64,000 nucleotides of DNA, taken from Penelope pileata (lineage: Eukaryota > Chordata > Aves > Galliformes > Cracidae). The first letter of the stretch is position 1. The number at the start of each line of letters is the position of its first letter. Under the pieces are notes generated by a model that saw nothing but the letters and a program-made list of their open reading frames with translations, had not been told where the DNA came from and did not search any database. A program made the position numbers and the translations under genes. Positions 11,081 to 22,829 of the stretch are shown in pieces. The DNA lies in the NCBI GenBank assembly GCA_013396635.1, contig WBMW01002323.1:457839-521838 (forward strand), read 5' to 3'.

Positions 11081-14000
11081 TGAGGTGCTTTTTCTGCCTT
11101 GTAAGCATATGGGCATGAGGGCAAGAGAACCACTGAGACCACTATTAATAAACAGCATAGATTTAATGTTTAGGGATTTATCCAGTTTCCTTTAAATCTA
11201 AAAAACAAAAAACCAAAAAAAAAAAGGTAATGTATGCTCCTCCTTTCCCCAGTCAGTTAGTCACTGTGAAGCCAAGCACTAAGATAGATTTGGCCTGAAA
11301 ACTAAATAATGAGATAACTAAAATGCAATGGGCAATGGTCCAGAAACAGTGTTTGGTTTTTTTGTTTATAAATTGTTTCAGTAGTGCTCTTTACTTTGTT
11401 GAATAGTATTGTATTTAGCCAGGAATTTTACTGACCTCACCGTCATTAATGTTTAGTGTTCAGAAGCATCTTCTGGCCACTTTTATAAGTTTGACTGAAT
11501 AAAATTTCAGTCACTGTAACAGTACAGTCAGAAAAAAAATCACTCCTGAGACACCCTTGTGGATTAGAACTGTGCTAATTGGCAGTGGGAAACGGGAGTA
11601 GGAACAATTTTCTTTTCACAGGGAAGGCATTAGGTTTTTGTTTGTAACTTGGATATTAAGGCAATAAAGCCTTGAAATGTTAATTTGTTGGATCTGAATG
11701 TGCTTACACTCCATGATGAAGCTGTTTTGACATTTGGTGATGAGGATGTTTTGATAGTGCATTTCTGAGGTTGGGCTGTTTTGACACAAAAGGCTTTGAC
11801 AAGATATTTGTAAGGTCACTGTGACCTACTGCTGCTGTTAATGTGGAAGTGATGTAAATGTAAATGTACTGATGTCTAATCAATGGAATAAAGTACTGTG
11901 GGATATATGTAAATTGAGATGTAAATTAGCTAGTTTGGGTTATAAAAGAGCATGTTTGAAAATGCTTCATGGGAACTTTCATGGCCATCTTGCTTTTCCA
12001 GTCTTGCGGGAAGAGGGGCATTTAACTATGGAAATACTTTTTGGCTTTATAGTAGTGCCTCTTTCCACGTAGTAAGACAGGAAAAAAATCATCTTTTGAT
12101 TTCTGGTTAAGTAAACCTGCAACTTCCTATAATAAACTCATAAATTTGAATTTAGCAAAAGTAGCAACTTTTATCTGTGCCTTATATGATCACAGTCTAG
12201 TCTGCAGGTCAGCCTGTGCGTCTCCCAAAGAAAACTGCTGATGTAGTGGTTGAGGTAGAACCTACATCACAAGATTCATTAGCCCTCTTGAAGAAACGCA
12301 GCTGCTGTCATTTTCTTTCTTGTGATAATGTCTAGTTAAAGCAGACGGGCTAAGCAACGTAAGCAGAAGGGTTGGCAAAGCTGATGCAACACTCTAGAAA
12401 ACAATGTTGGATGCTTGGGAATGTCTTTTTTACCATTTGGTGCAAGTCCAGGTATTGCAGAATTTACATGGGGCTGCTACACAAATAGAGAAGCCTGTTG
12501 CATTGGTGTTATTTATCTTAATGCCCTCACAGAAGATGGACCAATATCACAGCAGGAGAGGTGAGGAATGCAAAGAAACTAGTCACAGAAGGTGAAGAGA
12601 GAGAAAGAAAGTTTCCTCCTTGGCTTCAGAATTAGTATTCTTTTTCTTTCAGATTTGATCTGTATGTCAGAGCATATTTGGGTTTTGCTGAGTGGCTTTT
12701 CCCAGGTACTCTTTTCATTTTTTTCATTTTGTAATCATGTGTCTGTTTTGATGCTTTGAAACCTGTCAGAGCTTGATGAGAACAATGTCAGTGAGTTACT
12801 GCCTGTAGACCTTCTATTGGCCTGTATTTCCAGTCCAGTGCAATCCCAATTTAATCAGTCAGCTAGGAAGTTTCCTATAGGAAAAAAAATTACAATAACA
12901 TGATGCAGTTGATTTTACTTGAGTATAGCCTCAAGACAAGTCTTATTGGCTCACAGAAAATGCGTAGCAACCCCTCTTTCCCTGTACCAATTCATACACT
13001 TGTAGATACGAGTTTGTCCTTCCTGAAAACAATTTTAGAAAATGTACAATAATCCACCATTATTCTTTATAAGGTAAGGCAAATATTAAACAGATTGCAA
13101 ACAAGACAGTCTGGCAGAGAAAGTTAAGATATCCCATTAAGTAAATGCATCATTCTTTGCTTTCTTCAGTACCCTTTCACCTATCTTATCACTTTCATCA
13201 ATCTTCAATCACTCTAATAATCTCCTCCCAGCCTCTGCAGCCTGCCAAGTGCACAAAAAGCCCTGCATAGGCTTTGTGGTTTCATCTCTCTTCTCTTTGC
13301 TTCCAGCAACACAAATAAGTGATTTCACAACTGTTGGGAGGGGGGAGCAGAGGGAAAAAAGATTTAACCTATCTCAACTAATCAGAAGCTCCTAACAGAT
13401 GGAGGGAAACTGCTGCCTACGCCCAACAGGGAACTGAGCCAGGGCTCTTCCCTCAACACCAACTGCTGCCAGCTAAACATCTGAATTTACTCTCCTCTGG
13501 AAGCTCACAAAAGCTCTAATCCAAGAAACAGCACCTTGTTCTCTTGTCATCCCTCCATCATGCTGGTCACTTCTTTCGGAGCGCATGGCACAGCTTCCTT
13601 CCAGTCTGATCAGTTTAGCATTGTGACCATGAATAAGTCACTACTTTTCACCCACTGTTAAAATCAATGCTGTTTAAAAAAAAAAAAGAAAAAGAAAAAA
13701 GGAAATAGGAAATACCTTACCTTTACCTTTCTAAATTGTCCTATTTTTTTTTTTTTCTTTTTGGGTCAAGAAAAGGCTTATAGAAAAATTGCATGAGAAA
13801 CAGAGTTTTTCTCTTCAGATTTTTCTCTTTGCATCACAGAACTTAATTTTTGACACGTCAGAAAGGATCTCATTTTATATCTGAAGGGTAAAGTGCTTTA
13901 AACCAGGTTAAAAATAGGATAAGCGGAGTTAAAAAAGCTGAGTTAAAAGCAGCATATCTGTGCTAGCCCCTTGGCTCTTTGTGGGTTTGCTTTTCTTGCT

Positions 14001-15422
14001 TGGAAGAGAAACTCCATCCTGCACCTGACAAACCTCCAGGCTGAAGATAATACTTCTGTTCCTGTCAGAGCACCAACTTTATCTGCCAAAACTAAATCAC
14101 CCATTACACCAATTACTCATTTCCAGCTATTTGCCATGTCTAGACTGAGAAACAGGTACACATTATGGCTTATTTCAGGGTCCAGCTCCTGCCCTATCAT
14201 CCAGATGGGAGAACACAGCTGGTACTCCCTGGCTTTCTCCCTATAAAGAATTGCTGTATAGAGGAGGGGGTTGTTTTGTTACCAAAATGTGGAACTAAAA
14301 AATCACCCAAGGGCTAGAAAGACGGCAGTTATCCCCAGGTTAGACATAGCTTTACAAGCCATGGCAAGGAAAATTTTGTAGAAAATGAAAGGGTTATTAT
14401 TACCCAGTTCCAGGGAGACCAGCAAGTTTCTAGCTCATATAGACCTTGAGCAGACAAGCAACTCAGCCTGGCACTGAACAGTTAGGATCTTTGGGTGTTT
14501 ATTGCAAAAGATCTGTCTAAAGCAGTCTACTTGTGTAAGTTCAGCAGAATGACCCTCGACAAAAACTCAGGTTCAATTTGCTTTGTCAGACAGAAGGTCA
14601 CTATTCTGTATATCATCAGTCTTAAAGGGAAGAGAATCCTCCTTCACATAAATCAGTTTGAATAAGAGATATGGAGGTAGCTGGCTGGGTGCTAAAGACT
14701 TTCTGAAGAAAAGATTAGAAGCAATGGTTGTGACAGCATTGAAGTTCTTGAAATGTTGGCTTTGCAATTGTCTGAGTGCTATCCAGTTAATATTTTTGGT
14801 AGTCATAACAATGTTTGTGCTCAAATTTTACATCATAGATCTCTGATGTCCATTTTTGAGAAGCAAACCACAAATTTCATCTAAATTTACACTCAGTGCC
14901 TTCTTCAGAGAGATAATGTGCATGTACTCCCCCACACACATGCAAACACCTCGCATACACTAAATGAAATCTGATAATGAAAAACAAACAAGCTAGTTCT
15001 CCTATGGTTTTAGAAGATGGAATGTGAACAATACTACAAATTCTGTTTTAATACCCACTGACATTGCTATGATGAAAACTATTCTGTGGCTTCTATTTGC
15101 AACATTCACTGGCAAATAATTCCTTTGCTTCTCTGTATAGCTAGTGTATTTGTCATATGCACTACAATGAATAAGATATTACTTTTGTTTCATAAAGGCT
15201 TAGATGCATCTAGTAGCACAATGATCTAGCTTGGTATTACAACTGCACTTTGACATCTTCTGCAGAAAAACAGATGAACATTTGTAGCTGATTTATTCTT
15301 CCTGCAGAAATCACCCTGTTTTGCCAGTGTAGGGAGGTGTGATTTTTGAAAGCACTAAAACTGAAATACAATAAATCCCATTTAAATAACAGGAAAAAAC
15401 AACAATAACAAAACACAAAGCA
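11081..15422. other. Non-coding interval, no gene seen
   Basis: AT-rich sequence without long open frames or a named repeat. It contains an A12 run (13676-13687) followed by a T13 run (13744-13756), which could pair as a weak hairpin. About 13150-13620 is somewhat richer in C and pyrimidines. I see no exon-like stretch. Confidence 0.6.
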
Positions 15423-15442
15423 TTTTTTTTTTTTTTTTTTTT
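15423..15442. repeat. T20 homopolymer
   Basis: Twenty T residues end at the exact point where the CR1 3' stub begins. Confidence 0.95.
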
Positions 15443-15618
15443 ACTGTGAGAGTGGCTGTACACTGGCACCAATTGCCCAGAGAGGATGTCAAGTCTCCAT
15501 CACTGGAGATATTCAAAGCCCAACCGGACAAGGCCCTGAGCAACCTGTTCTAGGCGACCGTGCTCTGAGCAGAGAGTTTGGACTACAGAGTCTCCAGAGA
15601 TGCCTTCCATGCTCACAT
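15443..15618 (+). mobile_element. CR1 LINE 3'-end stub
   Basis: A short, diverged CR1 tail. The order of blocks is typical: GAGAGTGGCTGTACACTGG, TTGCCCAGAGAGGATGT, TCACTGGAGATATTCAAAGC, AAGGCCCTGAGCAACCTG, GTTTGGACTACAGAGTCTCC and finally GATGCCTTCCATGCTCAC. The terminal octamer repeat is eroded away. It covers only the last codons of ORF2 and the 3' untranslated region, as expected of a strongly 5'-truncated insertion. Confidence 0.9.
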
Positions 15619-16636
15619 ACTCTTTGATGCTAAATGGTAGCAGTTTCTGTACAGTCACAAAGGGGTTGCTTCTTTTTAGATAGTTCCATGAATTCCTCCA
15701 CTTGTCAGATTCAATAACATCAGTCATCTCTTTGTTTTTGTTATAGCTGAAGCTTATCAGAAATAAGAGGCACAATTCAGAGGTGATTTCTACCTTTCCA
15801 CCAGAGTAGGCTGAAATAAAAGTGAGCTTTAAAGCTATTGCAATTATGGATGCTGCGTTAGAGATAACAGAATACACCTTCTTTAAGGAGGAATTGTTTG
15901 CAGTCTTTCATTTTAATAGTTCCTCTTTTTAATGTTTAAAGACTCTTCACTCTTTGAATGCAAAAATCTTTCAGGTAAATTAGAAATAAGGAGCATAAAT
16001 GCACTAGATGAAGTAGCCATAATAAAGACTTGTTCTGTTCCTGAAACTTGACCACATCCTGATCTGGTATTCTATAAAGAGATGAAAGACAAAAGAGGGG
16101 GATAAAATGTGGTAGGACTAACTGTGTTACTCATGTGTCAAATGTGTTCATTAAACCAGTGAAAGAGAATATGATAAACTGTGAAGGTTAATTACTAATG
16201 AGAAATAAACATACAAAAGGGGGGAAAAAAAAGAAAGAAAAGGAGAACTGGCATTTGTTATGATTGAATGCAGCATGCTTAGGGAACTATCACCACACAT
16301 CTGCTTTGTGACAAGTACAGTAAAATTAGGTATGGATCATCAAAGAGATTCCTAACACTTAACAAAATGAGACTGAAAGTGCTTTTTTCCCCAGGTTCAG
16401 ACATCTGGGAAAACATTAATCAAACATACAGATTCAGTGGGAGGAAAAATTTGGAAAACAGCAATGTTGAAAGAGACTGAGTGGATAATATTGGCAGAAA
16501 ATTAGATGCGAATCTGCAATGCAGTATCACAGCAAAGGAGCCATTTTTGAATTTTATTTTCTTTTTATTTTTCTGTTTCTTTTTTCATCTGCAAATGAAG
16601 AACCATCATGCCTTTATTCAAGAAAGAGTAACAATC

Positions 16637-16651
16637 TTTTTTTTTTTTTTT
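16637..16651. repeat. T15 homopolymer
   Basis: A simple run of fifteen T residues with no associated element. Confidence 0.95.
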
Positions 16652-19600
16652 GAGATCTGTGAAATGGAAAATGGCTGATCCTGCAAGACGCTCAGCATTT
16701 CTCACTTAATCCTTTCAGTCCCCTCTGATGCAGAAGGGATCTGGCCCTTTGAAGACCATGTGTGGGGCTGGACAGCCTCTTACAGACTGTTGCAGACCAG
16801 CTGGAAGGGAATTCAAAGAAATGCAATGCTAGTGATCGCTGAGGGGACTGACTTATGAGAAAAGATTAAAAATACTCTGATTACATTTGGGCCCTGTGGA
16901 ATGTAATGAGATCTTCCTATCAAGCAGGCAGAAAAGAAGAAATTTTATGATATTAGTTACCAGATAAAAGCCAATTCCTCATTTGGGTAGGCTGGTTGGC
17001 ACTCCTTTCTCTAGTGTGTAGAGGCAATCTTATGGGAAGAGCCTGGCTTTTGTATAATTTGCTTCTAACCTATCTTGAACACTTCTCTTTAACCCAATTC
17101 ATATTGACATATTAAAGAGTCATGTTTTTTTAATCTTTGTGTTCTATTTATTATTATTTCTAGTGAGTAGGTGATGAACGCAAACAACAAATAAGTACAA
17201 GTACAGAATACTGGGAGAAAAGTGACAGTGAAAATGGGTATGAAGAAGAGCGGGGGAATAAAGCTCTGAAATCAACCGTTGGCTCTGAATATCAGCTGAA
17301 AAAGCTTCTCCCAGATCTGCCTATGTGAGCTGTTTGGTTTGCACAAAAGCCTAACCACCCCTTACAGTTGCATATTCAGTGCTGTACTATATCTGTCTCA
17401 GTGAGTTTGCTTCCACCTTCCTACCCACTCTGTTCTATTTCGTGTGTGTGTAGGTGATAAGCACTGTGAAAGCTTTTTCTTTCGGCGCGCTGTGAACCTC
17501 TGTGCAACTGCAATTCCAGGACCAAATTCATATATACTCATTCCTAGGTCTGCCCCTTTGGAGAGTGTGGTACCTTTTCAAATTGCTTTGAATAGAAAGT
17601 GTCCAGTGTTGCTCTGCTGGTCTTTGCCAACGTGCGTCAGATTAGGGGTGGGGAGGAAGGGGGGTTGTATCTGACATCTTGCTGTCTGCTGGCCTCTGCT
17701 CTGCAATTCAGAGCTTAGAGTCAGACCAGCTTTTGTAACGCTTTAGGCCTTGTACATTATTACGGCGAGTGTATCAATATCACTGCAGCCTGATTAGCAA
17801 AAGCATAAGACGCACTGCTTGCCAGTAAGTCATACCTAGTTGCTTTAGTGAAACAGACAGCAGTGATCTCACCACTGTGATCACATTAATAGAGATGCCA
17901 GAACTTTTATCCTGGGAGACCCTGTTCTCTCCCTCTTGCCTTTTCCTAAATAATAAAAATCACAAGAAAGGGCAATTTAACTATCTCTTAAGCTACTGGA
18001 GGATGATAGAATGTTTTGGAAGCTGAGACAGATGAGACTGTGCTGTAAGTAGGCTACCAGCTGCTGGGCAGTACCTGTCCTTCCCTTATAATTGCATGCC
18101 ACGGTTTGTACAGCCAAGAGAATGCAAAAAAGAGAGCAGACAAATGGAGAGAAACTCTCTCCAAAACTGCATGAGCTCTGGACATCAGATCAGAGACGTC
18201 TTTTGTATCCTATATGGAGAATGAACAGTGATGGCCATTGTTATTGTTTTAAATTAATTTAAATTACATGTTAGGGGCTGATGTCTCCTTTTTTGTGCAG
18301 CATTTTCTTGTGCATTTCATGACCATTTAGTTGATTATTTCTTAAGGAATTCACAGACTATTTTGTGAAAATTTCAGGAGTATTGAACAAAGACCTTTTA
18401 AGGTAGGGAAACACTGCTTTCATTGTGTGCACAGAGCGGTTATGTTCCCGCTGTTATCCTATTTTATTTCAAACAGTCTATTGAGCCATGAAAAATCTTA
18501 AGTATGTAGCTATTATTATGAAACTCATAAAAAACATAGATGAATAAAGAAAATCTTTACTTTTGCAAAAGAATGTAAGAAGATATAACTATTTAACTAC
18601 TGCTTCAGTAAACTGTGCAAATTATACACATCACAATCAGCATGTTCTATAGACAGGTAGAAATGAAACTATGTTTCCTACAAATCTGTGCCCTGCATCC
18701 CTACACCCTGCAGCCCCCACATCTGCACTAACCCCATAACTCCTCCTGCAGTCACTCCTCCCACACACACTACCTTGCAGCAATGTCCCTGAGTCTTCCC
18801 TAGATCCTTTACATGCTTTATTCTTACTTCTTTTCTGTTTCCCAAAGATTCTCAGCTGCAGTAAGCCCTCTCCTCTGTGCACGCTTAAGAAGCACTGTAT
18901 TGCCACTGAGGCTTTGTAGGTGCACTTGGGGCTTCCCCAGACAGCCAGGGCCCTTGGGCTGTGGGGAGAACCCAAAGGAGAAGCTGTGGGCTGAGCAATC
19001 CCTGCGTCTCCTTCAGCACATTTCTCTCTTCTGCTCAGTCATGCGTTTTCCCAAAGCTTCTTGAAGCATCGTATACTTGAAAATCGATGTGCTTTGTCAA
19101 ATGTGGCTGAAACTCTCCTATTAGTTCAAAAGGTATTGGAGGACAGAGAGACATACAGATACACAGAGAGCTTTCTTGTATAAGCCTCATTTCTGAAGGA
19201 AACCAGCCGAGTTTACTGTAAGAGAGAAATAGCGAGGTGCAACTGTTTGAGACAATTAATTCACAGAAACACAGGGAAAAGCTTGCAGCCTTTAAGCTAC
19301 ATGTTGCCATAAATTCTTCTGCTGCTCCTCTCCTTGCAGTTGTTGCACAGTGAAATACATTTCATGCCTCCTGAGGACAGGCACAGAGTACACTGTGGCA
19401 GCTACACAGTGTTTTGAAACCACTGCTCAGAGCCTGAAGGGTTAACGATGTCCTCAGCCTGCTGCCTCGCTGCTCACTATGGCTATGCATTGCATATGCA
19501 GAGCTGATTTACAGCTGCTCGGCTAAGTTTTATCCTGAGAAAAAAAAAGCCTCAAAAATATGTTTCTGCAACAGAAATTCTGCCCTTTGTAACTGAGGAA

Positions 19601-22282
19601 GAAAAAGCCCACAAAATATGCTATAGCACTCTATGATGCAGCACTTCAAAATGTACTTCATTACGTACCATGAAAGCTGGAACTTCAAAACCCATTGATT
19701 AAAATGAAAGTGCTGCTGTACCCCATTAATTAGGATATAGTAATTAACACTATTCTTAGTTTGCACTGTGCACAGTAAGTGCACTTCTATTAATAGTGCT
19801 TTTTGGTTGGGGGAGTGGGAGGACAGCGTTAATCATTTTGTTTTTTATTTTTTACATCACAAGGCAGGAGCTTGCAGTCACCATTTTGAGAGCGCTATGG
19901 GAAGAGAATCGTTCCTGGTAGCTGAAGCCAAAGAAGTGGAGTGGAAGGAAAAAAAAGGCGTCAGATAGCAGAAGGGAAAGGGGGAGCAGGTAGGAATGGA
20001 GAGCTGGGAGACAGTGAACTACTACAGTCTCACAAGCTGTTTCTTTTTAGCAGTGTATCTGAGGAGGAACAGGGAAAATAGCCGTCCTTCTGAATGTTTA
20101 GGTGAAAGAGTTATCAGCATGGAGGAAGAGAAGCAGTTTGTGCAAATATATACAAATGCCTGTTTGATAGTCAGGTTGGGAGCAAGGCATTTTAAATGTA
20201 CACAACAAGCAGTGCGCCGCAATAGCTTTTTCTCTGTCACAGCCACTGCACTCAGCACAAGAGGAAAGGTTAAAAATTCAAATGGCTACAGGCCTCCAGC
20301 AGATACATAGAAAAAACAGGTCCTGGAGGCATATCAAAACGTTCATTATTGGTTATATCTAAAAGGAGCAAAAGAAAAGCTGAAAGTCAGAAAAAATCAA
20401 GAAAAAATAAGTCAAAAGCCTAGATCATATTGCTGATGCTAACAAGCTACAGGTTCTATTCCAGATGCATAAAAAAGTTCACGCTGGCCCTGCACTGCAG
20501 CTGTAAATGGAAGGAAACCCCAGCTCTAACCCAACTGGCAAATCAACCATCTGAAAAGCTATCCTAGTTGCTGTATTTCATCGCAAAGCGGCATGAACCT
20601 TCACCTCTCCACTTCTAGAGGATGTCCCACTTGAGGCAGACAATGGTCTTGTGCCAGAATGCAGTTATATTAATTACGGTTGCGCCAATGTGACCTCCAG
20701 TTTGCATTTGCTACCAGCCAAGGTCTAACCCCAGCTGCACGCCCACGTTTAACTGGGCAGCAGCATCCAGTGGGGAGAGATAGGGTCAGGAGTGGGCACA
20801 CAGGGTTCTGCCCTGCAAGAGTGCTTGGCAGCTCTCCAGGGCAGTGCGGTCCAGCTGCACCCGGTGGATATCAGCATGCTTTCACTTAATGCACTCTGAA
20901 TCCACTACTGTTTCAAAAGAAGCACAGAATATATCGTATCTCAGCAGTTAATGCGTGATAAGGTTTTTGCTGTGCAAATGCAGGTCACCTGAACGTGCAG
21001 AAACCAAGCTTAGAGTGGATGTGAACGAAGTCCCAGCTCCCCCGTGTAAACAGGTTCTTAATCTCTCTAGGCTCTACCTGAGAAAGGAATTAGGATGCTG
21101 ATCCTCAATTTTGTCAGTCTCCCCTGCCTCGTCTTTCAGTGTTTATAGAAGCACTGAGCTGGTTACATAATTTTTCACATTATTCTCACAAACTGTCTAC
21201 CAAATGAAATCAGTGTTTAATTGAAATCTGTATTTGTGTGCTTCACGATGTTTAGAATATTCAGGTGGAATGACAGATGAGGTTAATTGAGGACTCAGTT
21301 AATGGTGGTGTTATTGCAGTTTGAACTTGGAGAAGTTCCATATTAATTCCTGGAGGAATCTATAAAATTTGTTCTTCCTCTTTAAGTTTTATCTTTGCAT
21401 TGTGAATTAGTTTGGAACTGAACAGATTTGTAGTTTAAACCCAAACTAATTTTCAGTGTGCTTAAGTTTATAATATTTTGATAATTATAGAAATTCTATT
21501 TTACAAAAAATAGGATGATAATATTGTATTTAATTTTTCTTCAGACTCTACAACATATGAGAATGTGTTACAGATATTGTTGGCTGTTATGATTTGGGGG
21601 ATTTTGATTTCCTCTTCCATATATGCAGGAAATTATTTCTTGGGTCTGGCTGGGATCAGCTATTGTTACTGTTCTAGGCTGTTACTTCACTGTGTCTGGA
21701 GCTGTGTATTTATCTTTGGAAAAGCGACTGTAAGAGTAGCTTTTGACCTACCAATAATGTTGTTTAGGGATCATCTCTATTTTCTTTTCTGTTTTTCAGC
21801 AGACAGTTCACCTCTGTGAGAAAAAGCATTTGTACATATATAAAATACAGAATGCAGCAATGATGCTGATAGTACTACAACAACTGATCTGAAAGGCATC
21901 TTTGCTAAAGGATTGAAGCATCAGCTCAGATCTTTGTTAAGACTTTTAAATACAAACTTTTTTCCCCAAATGTTATGGAATCTTTTTTTCTTTCCTAAGC
22001 ATATCTTGGCATCTATCATTCTATCACAGCAAGCTCATGCCCTGGTGAAACACTAGCTTTTATTTCGAGTTGGCAATGCATACCATGTTTATGTTGAGTA
22101 AATTTACATGTATTCTGTAATACAGGTATGCAGTGGCACAGTAATAAACTCCTTATCCATTACCAAACATTTGTCATGCTAAAAATACAGTGATTTCAAG
22201 CAATATGTGCACCAGCTTTTAGATCAAATCTTAGTGAGATGTATTTAAAGTCTGCCACAAAGGACTGTTCAACAAACACTTT

Positions 22283-22310
22283 AAAAAACAAAAAACAAAC
22301 AAACAAAAAC
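22283..22310. repeat. A-rich (AAAC)n tract
   Basis: Runs of A interrupted by single C residues, with a short AAAC repeat. Confidence 0.9.
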
Positions 22311-22422
22311 TTTACATCCATATTCTTCACGCAGTTTTAAAATTTCTGTCATACAACACTCCACCAACTGATTTATATTAGAAAGGAAACTGAATGTTTG
22401 CTTCCTAGCACATCATATTCTC

Positions 22423-22456
22423 TTGCTATAGAACTAAGTTTGCTATAGAACTGGAG
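22423..22456. repeat. 17-bp tandem duplication
   Basis: TTGCTATAGAACT occurs at 22423 and again at 22440. The four bases after each copy differ, giving two 17-bp units. Confidence 0.85.
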
Positions 22457-22762
22457 TTTGGATCCAACTGTGGTATTCTTGCACTAAGTCATTAGAGAGT
22501 TTTTCAAAATCTGTATTTCAGGCAAAACTCTACATAGATTTGTTATTCCAAATGTTGTGTCTGGTCTTTAAGAAACCAAAAAAAGGCAGACATTCTCCTC
22601 CATGTGGAGTCAATGACCATATTCTAAGAATCATCTGTAGGGGATTGTTTGAAAAGGTGAATTCTATGTCTGTGTTCATATCAGTTCATGATCTGACTTT
22701 CGTATTCATATCAATTTTATACAGTGTTGCTTTGTTTTGCTCTACTGGACTGATCAGTAATG

Positions 22763-22829
22763 TTCCTCCTTCCCTTTCTCCCTCCCTCCCTCCCTTCTTT
22801 CCTTCTTTCTTTTTTCCATCTCTTTTTCT
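22763..22829. repeat. Polypyrimidine tract
   Basis: About 65 bases of almost only C and T, with CCCT/CCTT units. Such tracts can adopt unusual DNA structure, but here it is most simply a decayed microsatellite. Confidence 0.85.

Noticed and set aside
10702..11142. 146-codon minus-strand open frame
   Set aside because: It runs antisense through the CR1 3' region and into flanking DNA; no protein family is recognisable.
15500..15877. 125-codon minus-strand open frame
   Set aside because: Its end lies antisense over the CR1 stub and the rest is low-similarity sequence with no domain, so it looks like a chance frame.
22763..22829. Polypyrimidine tract as a splice acceptor region
   Set aside because: No AG followed by an exon-like frame is seen in suitable position; a decayed microsatellite explains it.
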